Origin: Pseudanabaena galeata CCNP1313
GTDB taxonomy: Bacteria > Cyanobacteriota > Cyanobacteriia > Pseudanabaenales > Pseudanabaenaceae
Reading direction: 5' to 3'
DNA length: 64,000 bases
Assembly: GCF_029910235.1 (NCBI RefSeq)
Contig: NZ_CP112874.1
Span: forward strand, 1,860,001 to 1,924,000
This document shows, piece after piece, positions 1-8,144 of the stretch; the first letter of the stretch is position 1, and each line of letters begins with the position of its first letter. The translations under genes were made by a program, and so were the position numbers. The notes under the pieces were generated by a model. That model saw nothing but the letters and a program-made list of their open reading frames with translations. It was not told where the DNA came from and made no database searches.

Positions 1-1
1 A

Positions 2-511
2 TACAAGGTCATCGCCGCCAATGAAGCTTCAGTGATTGGCAAAGATGCCAACGGTGACTTGTACCAGATTGGCAACAACGAAGCATCGCAAATTCGGGCT
101 ACTAGCGTAGAAACTAGGCTAGGCGATAGGATCGAGATACAGGCGAACGAGGTTAGCCCCAAGGATCAATTTGTGTCTGAGTGGCTTGTTTCTGTCCCAG
201 AAAATGCCTATTTAACGGGCAGTTTGCTAGTTGATAATGTCGAGGATTTACGACTTCCACTAGAACAAATAAAATTCAATGTTTTTAGAATTACAGTTGG
301 ACAAATTCAAATCTTAAATGCCCGTAAACAAAATCTAGAGCCAATTTTGGACAGTTTTATAATTGATGGAAGAGTGATTTTAAAGGTGAGAAGTGATGAA
401 CAATCGATACGACAATCTACCAGAACAATTAGGGGAGGCGATCGCCCAACAATTGATATTGAATGGTGCAGAGCATCGGATCAAATCTTCGGCATTGGCA
501 ACTTTGGCTAA
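2..511 (+). CDS. Hypothetical protein, 5' end outside window
   Basis: The reading frame is open from base 2, so the start lies before the window; the first in-window start-like codon is GTG at 32. I do not recognise the family. The visible part is mostly polar, with beta-strand-like stretches and no membrane segment. Its last 116 bases overlap the start of the next gene in another frame. Position next to two envelope-type coiled-coil proteins suggests a membrane or conjugation-related complex, but this is inference only. Confidence 0.5.
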   Translation, partial: YKVIAANEASVIGKDANGDLYQIGNNEASQIRATSVETRLGDRIEIQANEVSPKDQFVSEWLVSVPENAYLTGSLLVDNVEDLRLPLEQIKFNVFRITVGQIQILNARKQNLEPILDSFIIDGRVILKVRSDEQSIRQSTRTIRGGDRPTIDIEWCRASDQIFGIGNFG

Positions 512-1523
512 ACACCGTGACGGGCGGCGTAAATCTCGCAGGAATAAGATCCTCACAGCGATCGCTATTACTTGGATATTTGGATCATTTGGTTATTGGA
601 TAGGCGGTAAACTGCCCTTTGCAGTGGCACAGTCGGAAAGCAAAACTACTTTGCCAAGTGCAGCCGCCACACAGCCAAGGTTATTAAGAATTAATTTGAG
701 TCTGTCGAGTCCTTCAGATCTCAAGGTTGTCCAAGGTCAGCGACTAGTCGCAGGTCAGGTCATTAGCGATCGCGATGAAGAACGTAAACGGCTCACCTCA
801 CAGCTTGAAAGTTATCGAAATACGATCAAGCGCTTAGAACTTGACGTACCTAAGCCCTTGGAGCCATTGACTATTAATCGGTCTAGGGAATTGCCAGCCC
901 AGAGTTTTGCCGAGTTTGAGGCGGAAACGGACTTGCAACGGGTAAAAGTTGAAGCGGCGAAGGAAAAAGTTACTTTGCAGCAAAGGAAACTTGATCTCAT
1001 GGCAACCATTGATCCCAAAGACTTGCCAGCAGGTGCGGATGCTCACGAACAGCAAAAATTGGCACAGGCTAAATCAGATTTAGCTAAGGAAGAAGCGGTT
1101 ATGCAGTTGAAACTAGGTCAATTTGAGACGGCTAAGGCTAATCGTTCTTTGAAAGAATACGATGCCGAACAGGAAAAGGTACGCGCCGCCATTGCTGCTA
1201 ATCAAACACAGCTTGAATATCAAAAGGCTCTTGCTGATTGGAATCGTGGGGAGCAGGATCGGCAATTTCGGATCGCTGACTTGCGTAGCAAGATTGGTGA
1301 AGTTGAAAATAAGCTTCAGGAAATTTCGACAGTGAGGGCGCAATATGCCAGTGAAGTTAAACGGATTCGCTATGTTAAGCAAGTTAACAACAATATTGAT
1401 GTTGAATTGCTTTTGTATGTCGCCGATGGCAGCGATCGCCCAAAAGTTACCCAGTCCCAACGGTCAACAGTTGAGCAGCCCTTTAATCAAGAATCCTTCA
1501 CCAAGCCAAGCGCCAAGCCTTAA
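396..1523 (+). CDS. Membrane-anchored coiled-coil protein, HlyD-like
   Basis: About 375 residues. A basic cytosolic N-terminus (residues 1-51) is followed by one membrane segment near residues 52-71 and a long charged, mostly helical region that should form a coiled coil. The stretch around residues 112-125 (VVQGQRLVAGQVIS) resembles the half-lipoyl motif of membrane-fusion proteins. GTG at 393 lies directly before ATG 396; I chose ATG. The N-terminal segment RYDNLPEQLGEAI is echoed in the DNA-binding protein at 4488 (RYADLPEKMGDMI), which supports this frame. It overlaps both neighbours. A role in an envelope-spanning export or conjugation complex is plausible but unproven. Confidence 0.6.
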   Translation: MNNRYDNLPEQLGEAIAQQLILNGAEHRIKSSALATLAKHRDGRRKSRRNKILTAIAITWIFGSFGYWIGGKLPFAVAQSESKTTLPSAAATQPRLLRINLSLSSPSDLKVVQGQRLVAGQVISDRDEERKRLTSQLESYRNTIKRLELDVPKPLEPLTINRSRELPAQSFAEFEAETDLQRVKVEAAKEKVTLQQRKLDLMATIDPKDLPAGADAHEQQKLAQAKSDLAKEEAVMQLKLGQFETAKANRSLKEYDAEQEKVRAAIAANQTQLEYQKALADWNRGEQDRQFRIADLRSKIGEVENKLQEISTVRAQYASEVKRIRYVKQVNNNIDVELLLYVADGSDRPKVTQSQRSTVEQPFNQESFTKPSAKP

Positions 1524-2364
1524 ATTACAACGCGATCGCCAAGGTAATCCCGTTATTGATATCGTGCGACCCACTGTAAATATTTACAGTCGTTCTAGTA
1601 GAGATTCCGACACTCCCGAAGATATCCCAGAGGAGGGATCGGGGCTTGATGAGAAATTGGAGGGCAGGGAAGAAGCCGAACAAGAGGAGATGCTTAAGGG
1701 TGACTTGCCTTGCTTGGATAGTAAGCCCGAATGTATTACTCAGTTGCAAAATTTGGCTATTCAAAATAGTCCCGAAATCAGATCTATCGAAACCCAGATT
1801 GCTAATAGTAGCGATGCTGTCAAGTTAGCGCGGGTACAAGGTCAAGGCAGTTTTGTGGAAAGTATTCAGCCCTATGTGTCAGCGATCGCGCCGATCTTGC
1901 TGCAAAATGCTAGACCGCAGGGGATAGGTGAACTGCGAACGCCTTTAGAATCAAGGCTATTGTTTGAAGCTTTGCCCACGATCATCTCTGGACAGGCGAC
2001 TAGCGCCGCCAATCAGACCCGCAATAATCAAGCCAATGCCGACTTACAAATTAAGTTAGCCGAACTCGAAAAAACTAAGGTACAAATAACGATCGCCATT
2101 AAGGGCAAGGTACTAGACGAGGTTATCGAGTTTGAGCGCATTAAGGATGAATCAAATTTACAAAGCACCATCGTCAAGCGTGAGACTGCTCGCGCAAAGC
2201 TAATCGAAATTTCTTACCGTATGGGTGAGTCATCGACCATTGATCAAATTGCGAGGTTAAACGAGTTTGACCGTAAAAAGATAATCGCAGCCCAGTCTAA
2301 GACTAAGCTGCGATCGCAAGCGTTGAGGATTCAGAGATTAGTTAAAGGGAATAGCGAGGGCTAA
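1372..2364 (+). CDS. Exported helical protein, TolC-like character
   Basis: ATG 1372 gives a clear signal peptide (MLSKLTTILMLNCFCMSPMA, cleavage near AIAQ), so I prefer it to the in-frame ATG at 1345. The mature protein has a proline-rich start, an acidic linker, then about 200 residues of predicted helix with sequences reminiscent of outer-membrane-factor helical barrels, although it is shorter than TolC. It overlaps the previous gene by about 150 bases in another frame, so the two are probably co-translated as parts of one envelope complex. Its stop overlaps the stop of the convergent gene at 2361. Confidence 0.55.
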   Translation: MLSKLTTILMLNCFCMSPMAAIAQKLPSPNGQQLSSPLIKNPSPSQAPSLKLQRDRQGNPVIDIVRPTVNIYSRSSRDSDTPEDIPEEGSGLDEKLEGREEAEQEEMLKGDLPCLDSKPECITQLQNLAIQNSPEIRSIETQIANSSDAVKLARVQGQGSFVESIQPYVSAIAPILLQNARPQGIGELRTPLESRLLFEALPTIISGQATSAANQTRNNQANADLQIKLAELEKTKVQITIAIKGKVLDEVIEFERIKDESNLQSTIVKRETARAKLIEISYRMGESSTIDQIARLNEFDRKKIIAAQSKTKLRSQALRIQRLVKGNSEG

Positions 2365-3623
2365 TTAACTTTGTAAGTTAAACCTGTAGATGTGCAACGA
2401 GGGGCAACACCGTCAGGCAAAGAGCCAACCGTCTGAGTTACAGAATTTAAAGTAAACTCAGTCCCTGTGGTCAAAGGATAGGAGGTTGTAGATCTTAGAG
2501 TTGCGATACCACAAGCATTGGCAGTTAAGCTAACGTTGCGATCGCTTGTTGTACTTAGAGCCAAGATTGAGCGGCTACCGATGGATAACCCAGGATAGTT
2601 TCTAATAAATACGCGACCGTCATTAGTTCTAAATGAGGTTAGATTAGCATCCCAAGGAGAGTTTACATTTCCCGTAGCGTAGGCGTATCCAGTCTCTCCA
2701 CCCTCACTATATTGCCCACAGGTTTTAAGCGTATTAATAGGCAAATTCGAGGTGTCGATAGAAACGCCATTAATTGTGACTGTGCCTGAAATTGGAGCCG
2801 AAGTGCTTCCGATCACCAGCCCAGAGCATCGATCACTAGTGACCGATCTAGTAGTCACAGCCCCTTTTACAGTTAGAGGTACTAACCCAAGAGGCGTTGT
2901 CTTGATAAAGACATTTGTTGAATTTCTTGTTAAATCAGCGATCGGGGGGATTGCAACTTGGTTAGACACAAGAGAGGGCAACTGCGTTGCATACAAATCA
3001 CCGTTGATACAACTCAAACTAGCTCGTTGCAAGTTTGAGATCTGAGAACTAGAGCCACCTTCAAGAGCCACTGAAGTCGCGGAGCTAGGAATAGTAATAA
3101 CTCCAAACCCACAAGCATTAATAGTTACATTTCGATTTTGGGGTGCAGTATCGGTATAGCTGATGTCTTGAACCGTGTTTGGAGGCAACCCCTTGATCAA
3201 AATTGTTCCGCCACCAACATTAAAGAAATTTCCTGTAGTTGGTAAAGCTGATGATAAAACGCCGTTCACACAAGACGGAGGAATTATAGGGGTAGAAGCT
3301 GAAACTGTTGCCGCATTGAATTGTCCAACAGGTGTGCCAATAACGCCAGAAGTGATGCTCTGAGCATTACTAATTCTTCCCACTCCACAGGCATCAACCC
3401 GAACAGTTCTAGTCCGAGGAGATGAAATACCAGAAAAGCCAATTCTCTTGATTGTGTTTGGCGTACCTTTAACACCCAGTTGAAAGGTTGTACCAGATTG
3501 CGCCGAGATTCTAGTTTGCAAATAAAGATCTGGCAGGGATAGCTGTGCAAATGCCTCTCCAGTAATGGCGATCGCCCCCGCAAACACCAAAGAAACTGAA
3601 CCAAATTTAATTAAACGCTTCAC
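2361..3623 (-). CDS. Secreted four-repeat protein
   Basis: 420 residues with a Sec signal peptide (residues 1-26, ending AFA). The mature part looks like four degenerate repeats of about 90-100 residues. Repeats 1, 2 and 4 carry an ACG cysteine after a beta-rich stretch and a second cysteine some 35-45 residues later; repeat 3 has matching cysteines in DRCSG and KTCGQ. This suggests one disulphide per repeat and a surface or extracellular protein rich in Ser, Thr and Asn. I do not recognise the family. It is transcribed toward the envelope genes and stands alone on this strand. Confidence 0.6.
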   Translation of the reverse strand: MKRLIKFGSVSLVFAGAIAITGEAFAQLSLPDLYLQTRISAQSGTTFQLGVKGTPNTIKRIGFSGISSPRTRTVRVDACGVGRISNAQSITSGVIGTPVGQFNAATVSASTPIIPPSCVNGVLSSALPTTGNFFNVGGGTILIKGLPPNTVQDISYTDTAPQNRNVTINACGFGVITIPSSATSVALEGGSSSQISNLQRASLSCINGDLYATQLPSLVSNQVAIPPIADLTRNSTNVFIKTTPLGLVPLTVKGAVTTRSVTSDRCSGLVIGSTSAPISGTVTINGVSIDTSNLPINTLKTCGQYSEGGETGYAYATGNVNSPWDANLTSFRTNDGRVFIRNYPGLSIGSRSILALSTTSDRNVSLTANACGIATLRSTTSYPLTTGTEFTLNSVTQTVGSLPDGVAPRCTSTGLTYKVN

Positions 3624-3736
3624 TTGTTTAGCCTCACGAAATATATAAAGATATTTTGAGGCGAAAATATTATTAAATTTATAATAGCTGTTACCTATGC
3701 TTATGCAATGGTTTCAGCTATTTTTATTGGTGAAAT

Positions 3737-4327
3737 ATGCGGAAGATTTTTGATACTGCTATCGAGATTTCAATAATTGTTGGAGCGATCGCCTTATTTA
3801 TGTACCACCGCAATGAACAAGAGCTGACCAAACGCCCATCCTATGAAGGTAATCAGGCTGCGATCGCTCGAGCAATCAGGTCGGAGGATACACAATATAA
3901 AATTTGCCAAACTACCAAAGTCAGTGATGGGGACACGATCGCAGTTGATTGTGATGGGGAAAAGCTTAGATTACGATTCTGTGGAATAGACGCACCTGAA
4001 TCTAAACAACCATTGGGCGCAGAATCTAAGGCTCTATTATCAAATTTGGTTGAAGGTAAGCAAGTGATTGTCCGTCCTATGGAGCAAGATCGATACGATC
4101 GCACAGTTGCCGAGGTCAGTGTCAAAGTTGGCAATGATGAGTATGCTCACAATGTAAACACTGAGATGGTCAGGGCAGGGATGGCTTACCACTACAAACA
4201 ATATTCAAGCAATTGTCCAAGTCGTGAGGCGATCGCTGAAGCAGAGGATGAGGCTAGGTCTAAAAAAATCGGTGTGTGGTCTGGTGATTATGAAAAGCCT
4301 TGGGAATATAGGAAAAAGAATAAGTAA
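3737..4327 (+). CDS. Membrane-anchored thermonuclease (SNase-like)
   Basis: 196 residues: an N-terminal hydrophobic anchor (about residues 8-23), a short linker, then a staphylococcal-nuclease domain (about 55-190). Motifs match the family: DGDTIAVD for calcium binding, RFCGIDAPES holding catalytic Arg, Asp and Glu, and DRYDRTVAEV with the second catalytic Arg. Members cleave DNA and RNA to 3'-phosphates. The anchor should place the domain in the periplasm. A paralogue without an obvious signal lies at 9304. The product could degrade incoming or extracellular DNA. Confidence 0.85.
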   Translation: MRKIFDTAIEISIIVGAIALFMYHRNEQELTKRPSYEGNQAAIARAIRSEDTQYKICQTTKVSDGDTIAVDCDGEKLRLRFCGIDAPESKQPLGAESKALLSNLVEGKQVIVRPMEQDRYDRTVAEVSVKVGNDEYAHNVNTEMVRAGMAYHYKQYSSNCPSREAIAEAEDEARSKKIGVWSGDYEKPWEYRKKNK

Positions 4328-4349
4328 CGGAATAAGTAACGCTTAGTGT

Positions 4350-4482
4350 GACAACTGTTGCTTAGCCTGTAACGTTATGCGATCCTATTTTGATAGAAGT
4401 TGTAACGGACTGCGTGACACACTTGCTTAGTCAGTAACTCTCTGCGATCCTGATGCTATAAATTTTGTAACGGAGAGCGATC
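4350..4482. repeat. Two imperfect direct repeats of about 65 bp
   Basis: Copy 1 (about 4350-4412) and copy 2 (about 4413-4482) align over TTGCTTAG, GTAAC, GCGATCCT and TTGTAACGGA blocks at equal spacing. They fill the space before the DNA-binding protein at 4488, so they may be its operator, an iteron pair or a centromere-like site. The TTTGTAACGG..AGCGATC part recurs inverted near 27938 and 35195. Confidence 0.6.
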
Positions 4483-4487
4483 TAATC

Positions 4488-5012
4488 ATGGAAACCATCA
4501 CTGTACCTAACTTTCGTACTAATCGCGAAGTTGCTGAAATGTTCGGTTGTACGCCTGAATATATTAGAAAGTTAAAATCGACTAAGGCTGATGAGCTAGA
4601 GGGGCTTTGGGAAAACAACAATCCCGATGGGGAAACTACTTGGAATGAGGAAGGAGTTGAAAAACTTTCTGAATTGATCAAGACTGATAAAGCCAAAGAG
4701 TATCGTGCAAGTGCCTTAGCTCGTCGGACGCAAGAAGCGATCGCTGTCGATCGCTCTGAATTGAATTATGGTGAGTCTCTTGATTCCCCTAGAACGGGAC
4801 AGGATATTAATAGCTATGAAGTGCCAAGTCCAACCGCACAAGGTGGAAGGTATGCAGATTTGCCTGAGAAAATGGGTGACATGATCAGCGATCGCATGAT
4901 TGATGATGGCGCGATCGCAAGGATGGATAAAAGGGTAGCAACTAACTTGCTTAAGGCTGCAAATTTAAGCGATATTGGGATAGATTTGGATGCCTTACTA
5001 GGTAAACACTAG
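4488..5012 (+). CDS. DNA-binding protein with MerR-like helix-turn-helix
   Basis: 174 residues. Residues 5-70 form a helix-turn-helix of excisionase or MerR type (TNREVAEMFGCTPEYIRKLK). A variable linker follows, then a short C-terminal segment, RYADLPEKMGDMISDRMI, that resembles the N-terminus of the membrane protein at 396. The repeats directly upstream are candidate binding sites. Function could be plasmid-type regulation or partition; no enzymatic motif is visible. A hairpin and T-run follow the stop codon. Confidence 0.6.
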   Translation: METITVPNFRTNREVAEMFGCTPEYIRKLKSTKADELEGLWENNNPDGETTWNEEGVEKLSELIKTDKAKEYRASALARRTQEAIAVDRSELNYGESLDSPRTGQDINSYEVPSPTAQGGRYADLPEKMGDMISDRMIDDGAIARMDKRVATNLLKAANLSDIGIDLDALLGKH

Positions 5013-5041
5013 AAACTAACAAATCCCCATCACATTTAGAA

Positions 5042-5078
5042 GCGATCGCCTGTCCGCAAACAGCGATCGTTTTTTTTA
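5042..5078 (+). terminator. Terminator after 4488 gene
   Basis: A CGATCGC / GCGATCG stem with a 12-base loop is followed directly by eight T residues. Confidence 0.6.
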
Positions 5079-5108
5079 CTCATATTGCAGATTAATTTTA
5101 GTATTGAT

Positions 5109-5160
5109 CAATAAACAAAAAAATGATCGCTTGGAATAGCAATCACTTTTTTGTTTATTG
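5109..5160. terminator. Long bidirectional hairpin
   Basis: Arms of about 23 bases, starting CAATAAACAAAAAA and ending TTTTTTGTTTATTG, enclose TGATCGCT and its near-complement. A/T tracts on both arms would terminate transcription from either side. It overlaps the stop codon of the sigma-like gene. Confidence 0.65.
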
Positions 5161-5739
5161 AGGGTTTCCTGTAGTTTGGAAATCAGTAATAGCATTTTTG
5201 AGTTTTTGAAGCGCACGACAGCCTTTTTGCCTCATGTTTGATTCTGTAGTTGGTTTGTCATTGTATTTGGCAACTGCCTCCGTTACCTCCTTCCAACTCT
5301 TGTCTTTGAAAATTTTTACTGAGAGGATGAAGCGTTCATCAGGCGATAATGACTCGTTCCAAGCCTTTTTCAGAAATGGAGAGTAATAATCAATGGTTTT
5401 GCCCTTAATCACAACATCATCACTTTCTTCTACTTCATCGCATGATGCTGAATTGCTGTAGTCATCAGAATCATTAAACTCAATGCGCTCTCTATCTCTA
5501 CTCTTCTCCCTCACAATATTGAAGCTGGTAACCTTAAACCAAGCTTCAGGGTTACTAATTTGATAAGGGCATTTAGCAGCTCGAACACAAACCTCGTTCA
5601 TTACCTCATGAACCATCTGTGTACTAAACCCGAACTGAGATAGTTGCTTCCCAACAACTTTAGTAATCGGATGATTATTGTTGTCGATCGACTTTTTGCG
5701 TAAAGCAAATATTGCTTCTAGGTTTGTTTGTTCTGCCAT
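5155..5739 (-). CDS. ECF-like sigma-70 family factor
   Basis: 194 residues from ATG 5739, chosen because AAGAGG stands seven bases upstream; an in-frame ATG at 5790 has its AGGAGG too close. The N-terminal half fits a region-2-like helical domain (PEAWFKVTSFNIVREKSRDRE) and the C-terminal part a region-4 helix-turn-helix (LSPDERFILSVKIFKDKSWKEVTEAVA), separated by an acidic linker. It probably directs RNA polymerase to element promoters. Nothing like an anti-sigma factor is adjacent, although the small zinc-ribbon membrane protein at 6141 is divergent from it. Confidence 0.65.
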   Translation of the reverse strand: MAEQTNLEAIFALRKKSIDNNNHPITKVVGKQLSQFGFSTQMVHEVMNEVCVRAAKCPYQISNPEAWFKVTSFNIVREKSRDRERIEFNDSDDYSNSASCDEVEESDDVVIKGKTIDYYSPFLKKAWNESLSPDERFILSVKIFKDKSWKEVTEAVAKYNDKPTTESNMRQKGCRALQKLKNAITDFQTTGNPQ

Positions 5740-5974
5740 GGAGAACCTCTTAAAAGTGATGGAGTTGAATTTACAAGTTTCTAAAAGCATCCTCCTGCCT
5801 AGATATGAATTAGGTTATTAGTTTGTGACACAAAATCGATAAATTTGTAACAATCAATTCAAAGCATTGAAATTTTGTGTAGTACCAACTGTAGATTTCA
5901 GTAAAAATCATCTATAAAAATATGCTAATTCAAAGATTTTTTGATTGGTTTAAAAACTAGACAAACTGATATTA

Positions 5975-6036
5975 AGATTTACATAAAATCACTATTGAAT
6001 TATGTACACAATTCAATAGTGATTTTATGTAAATCT
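5975..6036. repeat. Perfect 27-bp inverted repeat
   Basis: Arms 5975-6001 and 6010-6036 are exact complements (start AGATTTACATAAAATC) with an 8-base loop. It lies in the 400-base divergent space between the sigma-like gene and the zinc-ribbon gene, which otherwise holds only AT-rich DNA. It could be an operator, a small structured RNA or a miniature transposon. Confidence 0.7.
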
Positions 6037-6140
6037 AAAAAATTAAAAGGTATGAGTATCAATATCCGCAAATTTCTTCTTGTCACATAAAATATCAGTT
6101 TTTCATTTCCTATTGAGGTTCAGATTAATGGAGAGCCATC

Positions 6141-6425
6141 ATGAATGTAAAAAATAGAATTGTAAGTTTGGACGAACAAAGTACTGATCTTATAACTTGC
6201 CCTAATTGTGATAAAAAATCTTTGCACACTCACTCTGTAGGGCATTATCAATGCATTTTTTGTGGCTTTGAAAAAAATTTACCACTGGAGAACAGTCAGA
6301 ACTTCTTTTTAACGTTTGTAACCGTAATTTCTGTTGGTCTAATTCTGCTTGGCGGAATATATTGGGTTAATAACCGCGAAGTCATGACCGATTTATCTAA
6401 AGTACGGAATGGTCAAGTCCGTTAA
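6141..6425 (+). CDS. Small zinc-ribbon membrane protein
   Basis: 94 residues. Residues 20-43 hold CPNC...CIFC, a four-cysteine zinc ribbon, followed by one membrane helix (about 53-75, TFVTVISVGLILLGGIYWV). A GGAGAG sequence is placed well before ATG 6141. No known family is recognised. A membrane-tethered zinc ribbon divergent from a sigma factor could be a regulator of it, but that is speculation. Confidence 0.55.
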   Translation: MNVKNRIVSLDEQSTDLITCPNCDKKSLHTHSVGHYQCIFCGFEKNLPLENSQNFFLTFVTVISVGLILLGGIYWVNNREVMTDLSKVRNGQVR

Positions 6426-6626
6426 ATCAAAAAATTAGTAGGGAATTTAGTAGAGCAAAGCTTTATTTAGAGAGTCTTTGCTCTAATTTTTTATGAATTT
6501 ATAAATAAATTCCGTGTTATTTATCAAATTCTGTCACATTATCGGATTCAGTTTCATATCTAAAAGCAAGTATATAATCAGTTACTAACTAGCCTGACTT
6601 GGAATAAGGAACAAATCCGTAATCTG

Positions 6627-6770
6627 ATGTCATTGTTGAATAAGTTAGTTAAACTGCACTACCTCACACGTAAACTTATAAACGATACTGCCCACTATAT
6701 GTCTGCACGTATAGATACGGGTAAGTCTAAGGAGAACAATGAAAAGAACAATGAACCTTTCTGCCTCTAA
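6627..6770 (+). CDS. Possible small ORF, 47 residues
   Basis: An open frame starting ATG 6627, basic in its first half (NKLVKLHYLTRKLIND) and overlapping the start of the next gene by 32 bases. The ribosome-binding site is weak. It may be a leader peptide for the following gene, or not coding. The rest of the 6426-6626 space is AT-rich with no other feature seen. Confidence 0.3.
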   Translation: MSLLNKLVKLHYLTRKLINDTAHYMSARIDTGKSKENNEKNNEPFCL

Positions 6771-7164
6771 GAAAGGAACACATCTGGGTGGCTTCAATTC
6801 TAAATCTACACACACCACTAAGTCATTTAGTTCCTTACAACTTAGTTTGTTTGATAATACAGAGGAAACTACTACTTTGGATGATGTTGAGTTTTTTAAT
6901 ATAGTTCAACATCAAATCTTGCCGATTGTGATAACTTACCAAGAACTAATGAGTGAAGACAGGATCAACGAAGAGCAATCAGACATTTTAGAAAAGATTC
7001 TTAAATTAAGCGAAGCTAACCCGATTCTTTGTCAAATGCTCTCCATTGTGGATGAAAACCTTCCTGTTAATGAAGATGAAATGTCTAAGGAGTTTTCAAA
7101 ACAGTTAAAACAAAGGCTTGGTAATGACGCTTACCAAGCATGGCGTGAAGTTCGATTCATGTAA
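6739..7164 (+). CDS. Small protein with beta-clamp-like motif
   Basis: 141 residues after a GGAG site. A Ser/Thr-rich disordered start leads to QLSLF (residues 34-38), which exactly matches the consensus for binding the DNA polymerase sliding clamp. A helical acidic region follows, ending AYQAWREVRFM. The family is not recognised. If the motif is used, the protein would dock on the host replisome. Confidence 0.5.
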   Translation: MKRTMNLSASKKGTHLGGFNSKSTHTTKSFSSLQLSLFDNTEETTTLDDVEFFNIVQHQILPIVITYQELMSEDRINEEQSDILEKILKLSEANPILCQMLSIVDENLPVNEDEMSKEFSKQLKQRLGNDAYQAWREVRFM

Positions 7165-7167
7165 TAT

Positions 7168-7198
7168 CTAAGCAGGGTGTAAAGTAAACCCTGCTTAG
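7168..7198. terminator. Bidirectional hairpin terminator
   Basis: CTAAGCAGGGT and ACCCTGCTTAG form an 11-bp perfect stem with a 9-base loop between two convergent genes. A T-rich stretch follows. Confidence 0.7.
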
Positions 7199-7206
7199 AA
7201 AGTTCT

Positions 7207-7431
7207 TTATTTTGAAATTGTAGCTACATTTGAATTGGGTGGGGTTGGATTAACGTCACAGAGAGACTTTGTTGAGTATGTAAGTTGCTGACTAAATACA
7301 AGATGCCAAATCATGACAATGATCAAGACACAAAACATGAAAACAAAATATTCAATTGAGCAAACCTTTTTGTCCGCTGTAAGCCTGTTTCGTTGAATTT
7401 GTCCCAAGAATAGCTTTAGTAATTCAAACAT
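7207..7431 (-). CDS. Small single-pass membrane protein
   Basis: 74 residues with one strongly hydrophobic helix (about 27-48) and a polar C-terminus rich in Pro and Asn. Family unknown. Convergent with the clamp-motif gene across a hairpin. Confidence 0.35.
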   Translation of the reverse strand: MFELLKLFLGQIQRNRLTADKKVCSIEYFVFMFCVLIIVMIWHLVFSQQLTYSTKSLCDVNPTPPNSNVATISK

Positions 7432-7550
7432 GGCGTTTTCCTGTTACTAGCTTCACTTATATGTGAAGCCGAGCAATGTTTTGAGACACTTTCAGCGCAA
7501 GTTCATGCTTATGGATGATGCACAATGCTGAGTTAGGCAAAATTTATTTT

Positions 7551-7745
7551 TCATTTAAAAAACAGTGGAATAATCTGCGAAATCGAATAACCAGCGATCG
7601 GACCAGCGATCGCCATCGCCACGAACCAAGGGAATATTTGCCAAATACAATATGCCATAGTCAATAAAGCGGCGATCGCAGGGATGAAAAATAAAAGCCG
7701 CAGATATCTCAATCTAGATTTGGGTCGAGCAGACTTTAGTTCCAT
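7551..7745 (-). CDS. Small two-helix membrane protein
   Basis: 64 residues with a basic N-terminus (RPKSRLRYLR) followed by two hydrophobic helices, consistent with an inner-membrane protein. Family unknown. Ten bases upstream lies a copy of GTTCTAGTGGAAAA (7755-7768), a motif often seen near genes of this element. Confidence 0.4.
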   Translation of the reverse strand: MELKSARPKSRLRYLRLLFFIPAIAALLTMAYCIWQIFPWFVAMAIAGPIAGYSISQIIPLFFK

Positions 7746-7792
7746 AATTGAATAGTTCTAGTGGAAAAGCAAAACGATTCCATACTCATAGC

Positions 7793-8062
7793 TTAATTGC
7801 TTTTACAGCTTATTTTAAGATTTAGCCCCAAGCCGTCTAACCAAGACGCTAATTCATACAGAGATTGACTTTTATCGTTTGCTGCAAAATCTTTTACCCA
7901 TTGGCGATCGTTATCATTGCCCAATGCAGCCGCAACATGCCCCAAACATAAAGGTAATAACTCAGGCTCAGGATTTTCTTCTTCTAAAACAGCAGTCACA
8001 TAAGCCGCCGCTTCTTCATGATCTTTGAGGGAATCAATTAAAAAGTCTTCGTGGTTTTTCAT
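7793..8062 (-). CDS. Antitoxin-like small protein
   Basis: 89 residues. The segment SLKDHEEAAAYVTAVLEEENPEPELLPLCLGHVAAALG resembles the first helices of the HigA-type addiction-module antidote family, but the helix-turn-helix that should follow is not clear. It is the last gene of a tightly overlapping set with 8034 and the XRE gene at 8141. A matching RelE-type toxin was not found beside it. Function is uncertain. Confidence 0.45.
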   Translation of the reverse strand: MKNHEDFLIDSLKDHEEAAAYVTAVLEEENPEPELLPLCLGHVAAALGNDNDRQWVKDFAANDKSQSLYELASWLDGLGLNLKISCKSN

Positions 8063-8144
8063 AACCGTTAGTCATTACTTCTACAACATCATAAACCTTA
8101 TTCATGCAGTAGATTTTAGTTCCATTTAGATTAAAGCTGCTCAT
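8034..8144 (-). CDS. Coupled small ORF, 36 residues
   Basis: ATG at 8144 overlaps the TGA of the XRE gene as ATGA, and the ORF overlaps the next gene by 29 bases, which is typical translational coupling. The product (MSSFNLNGTKIY...) has no recognised family. It may be a real small protein or a device that carries ribosomes to the downstream gene. Confidence 0.35.
   Translation of the reverse strand: MSSFNLNGTKIYCMNKVYDVVEVMTNGYEKPRRLFN

Noticed and set aside
1-2364. Type IV secretion system
   Set aside because: The envelope proteins have HlyD- and TolC-like character, but no VirB4, VirD4 or relaxase is visible; such genes may lie left of the window.
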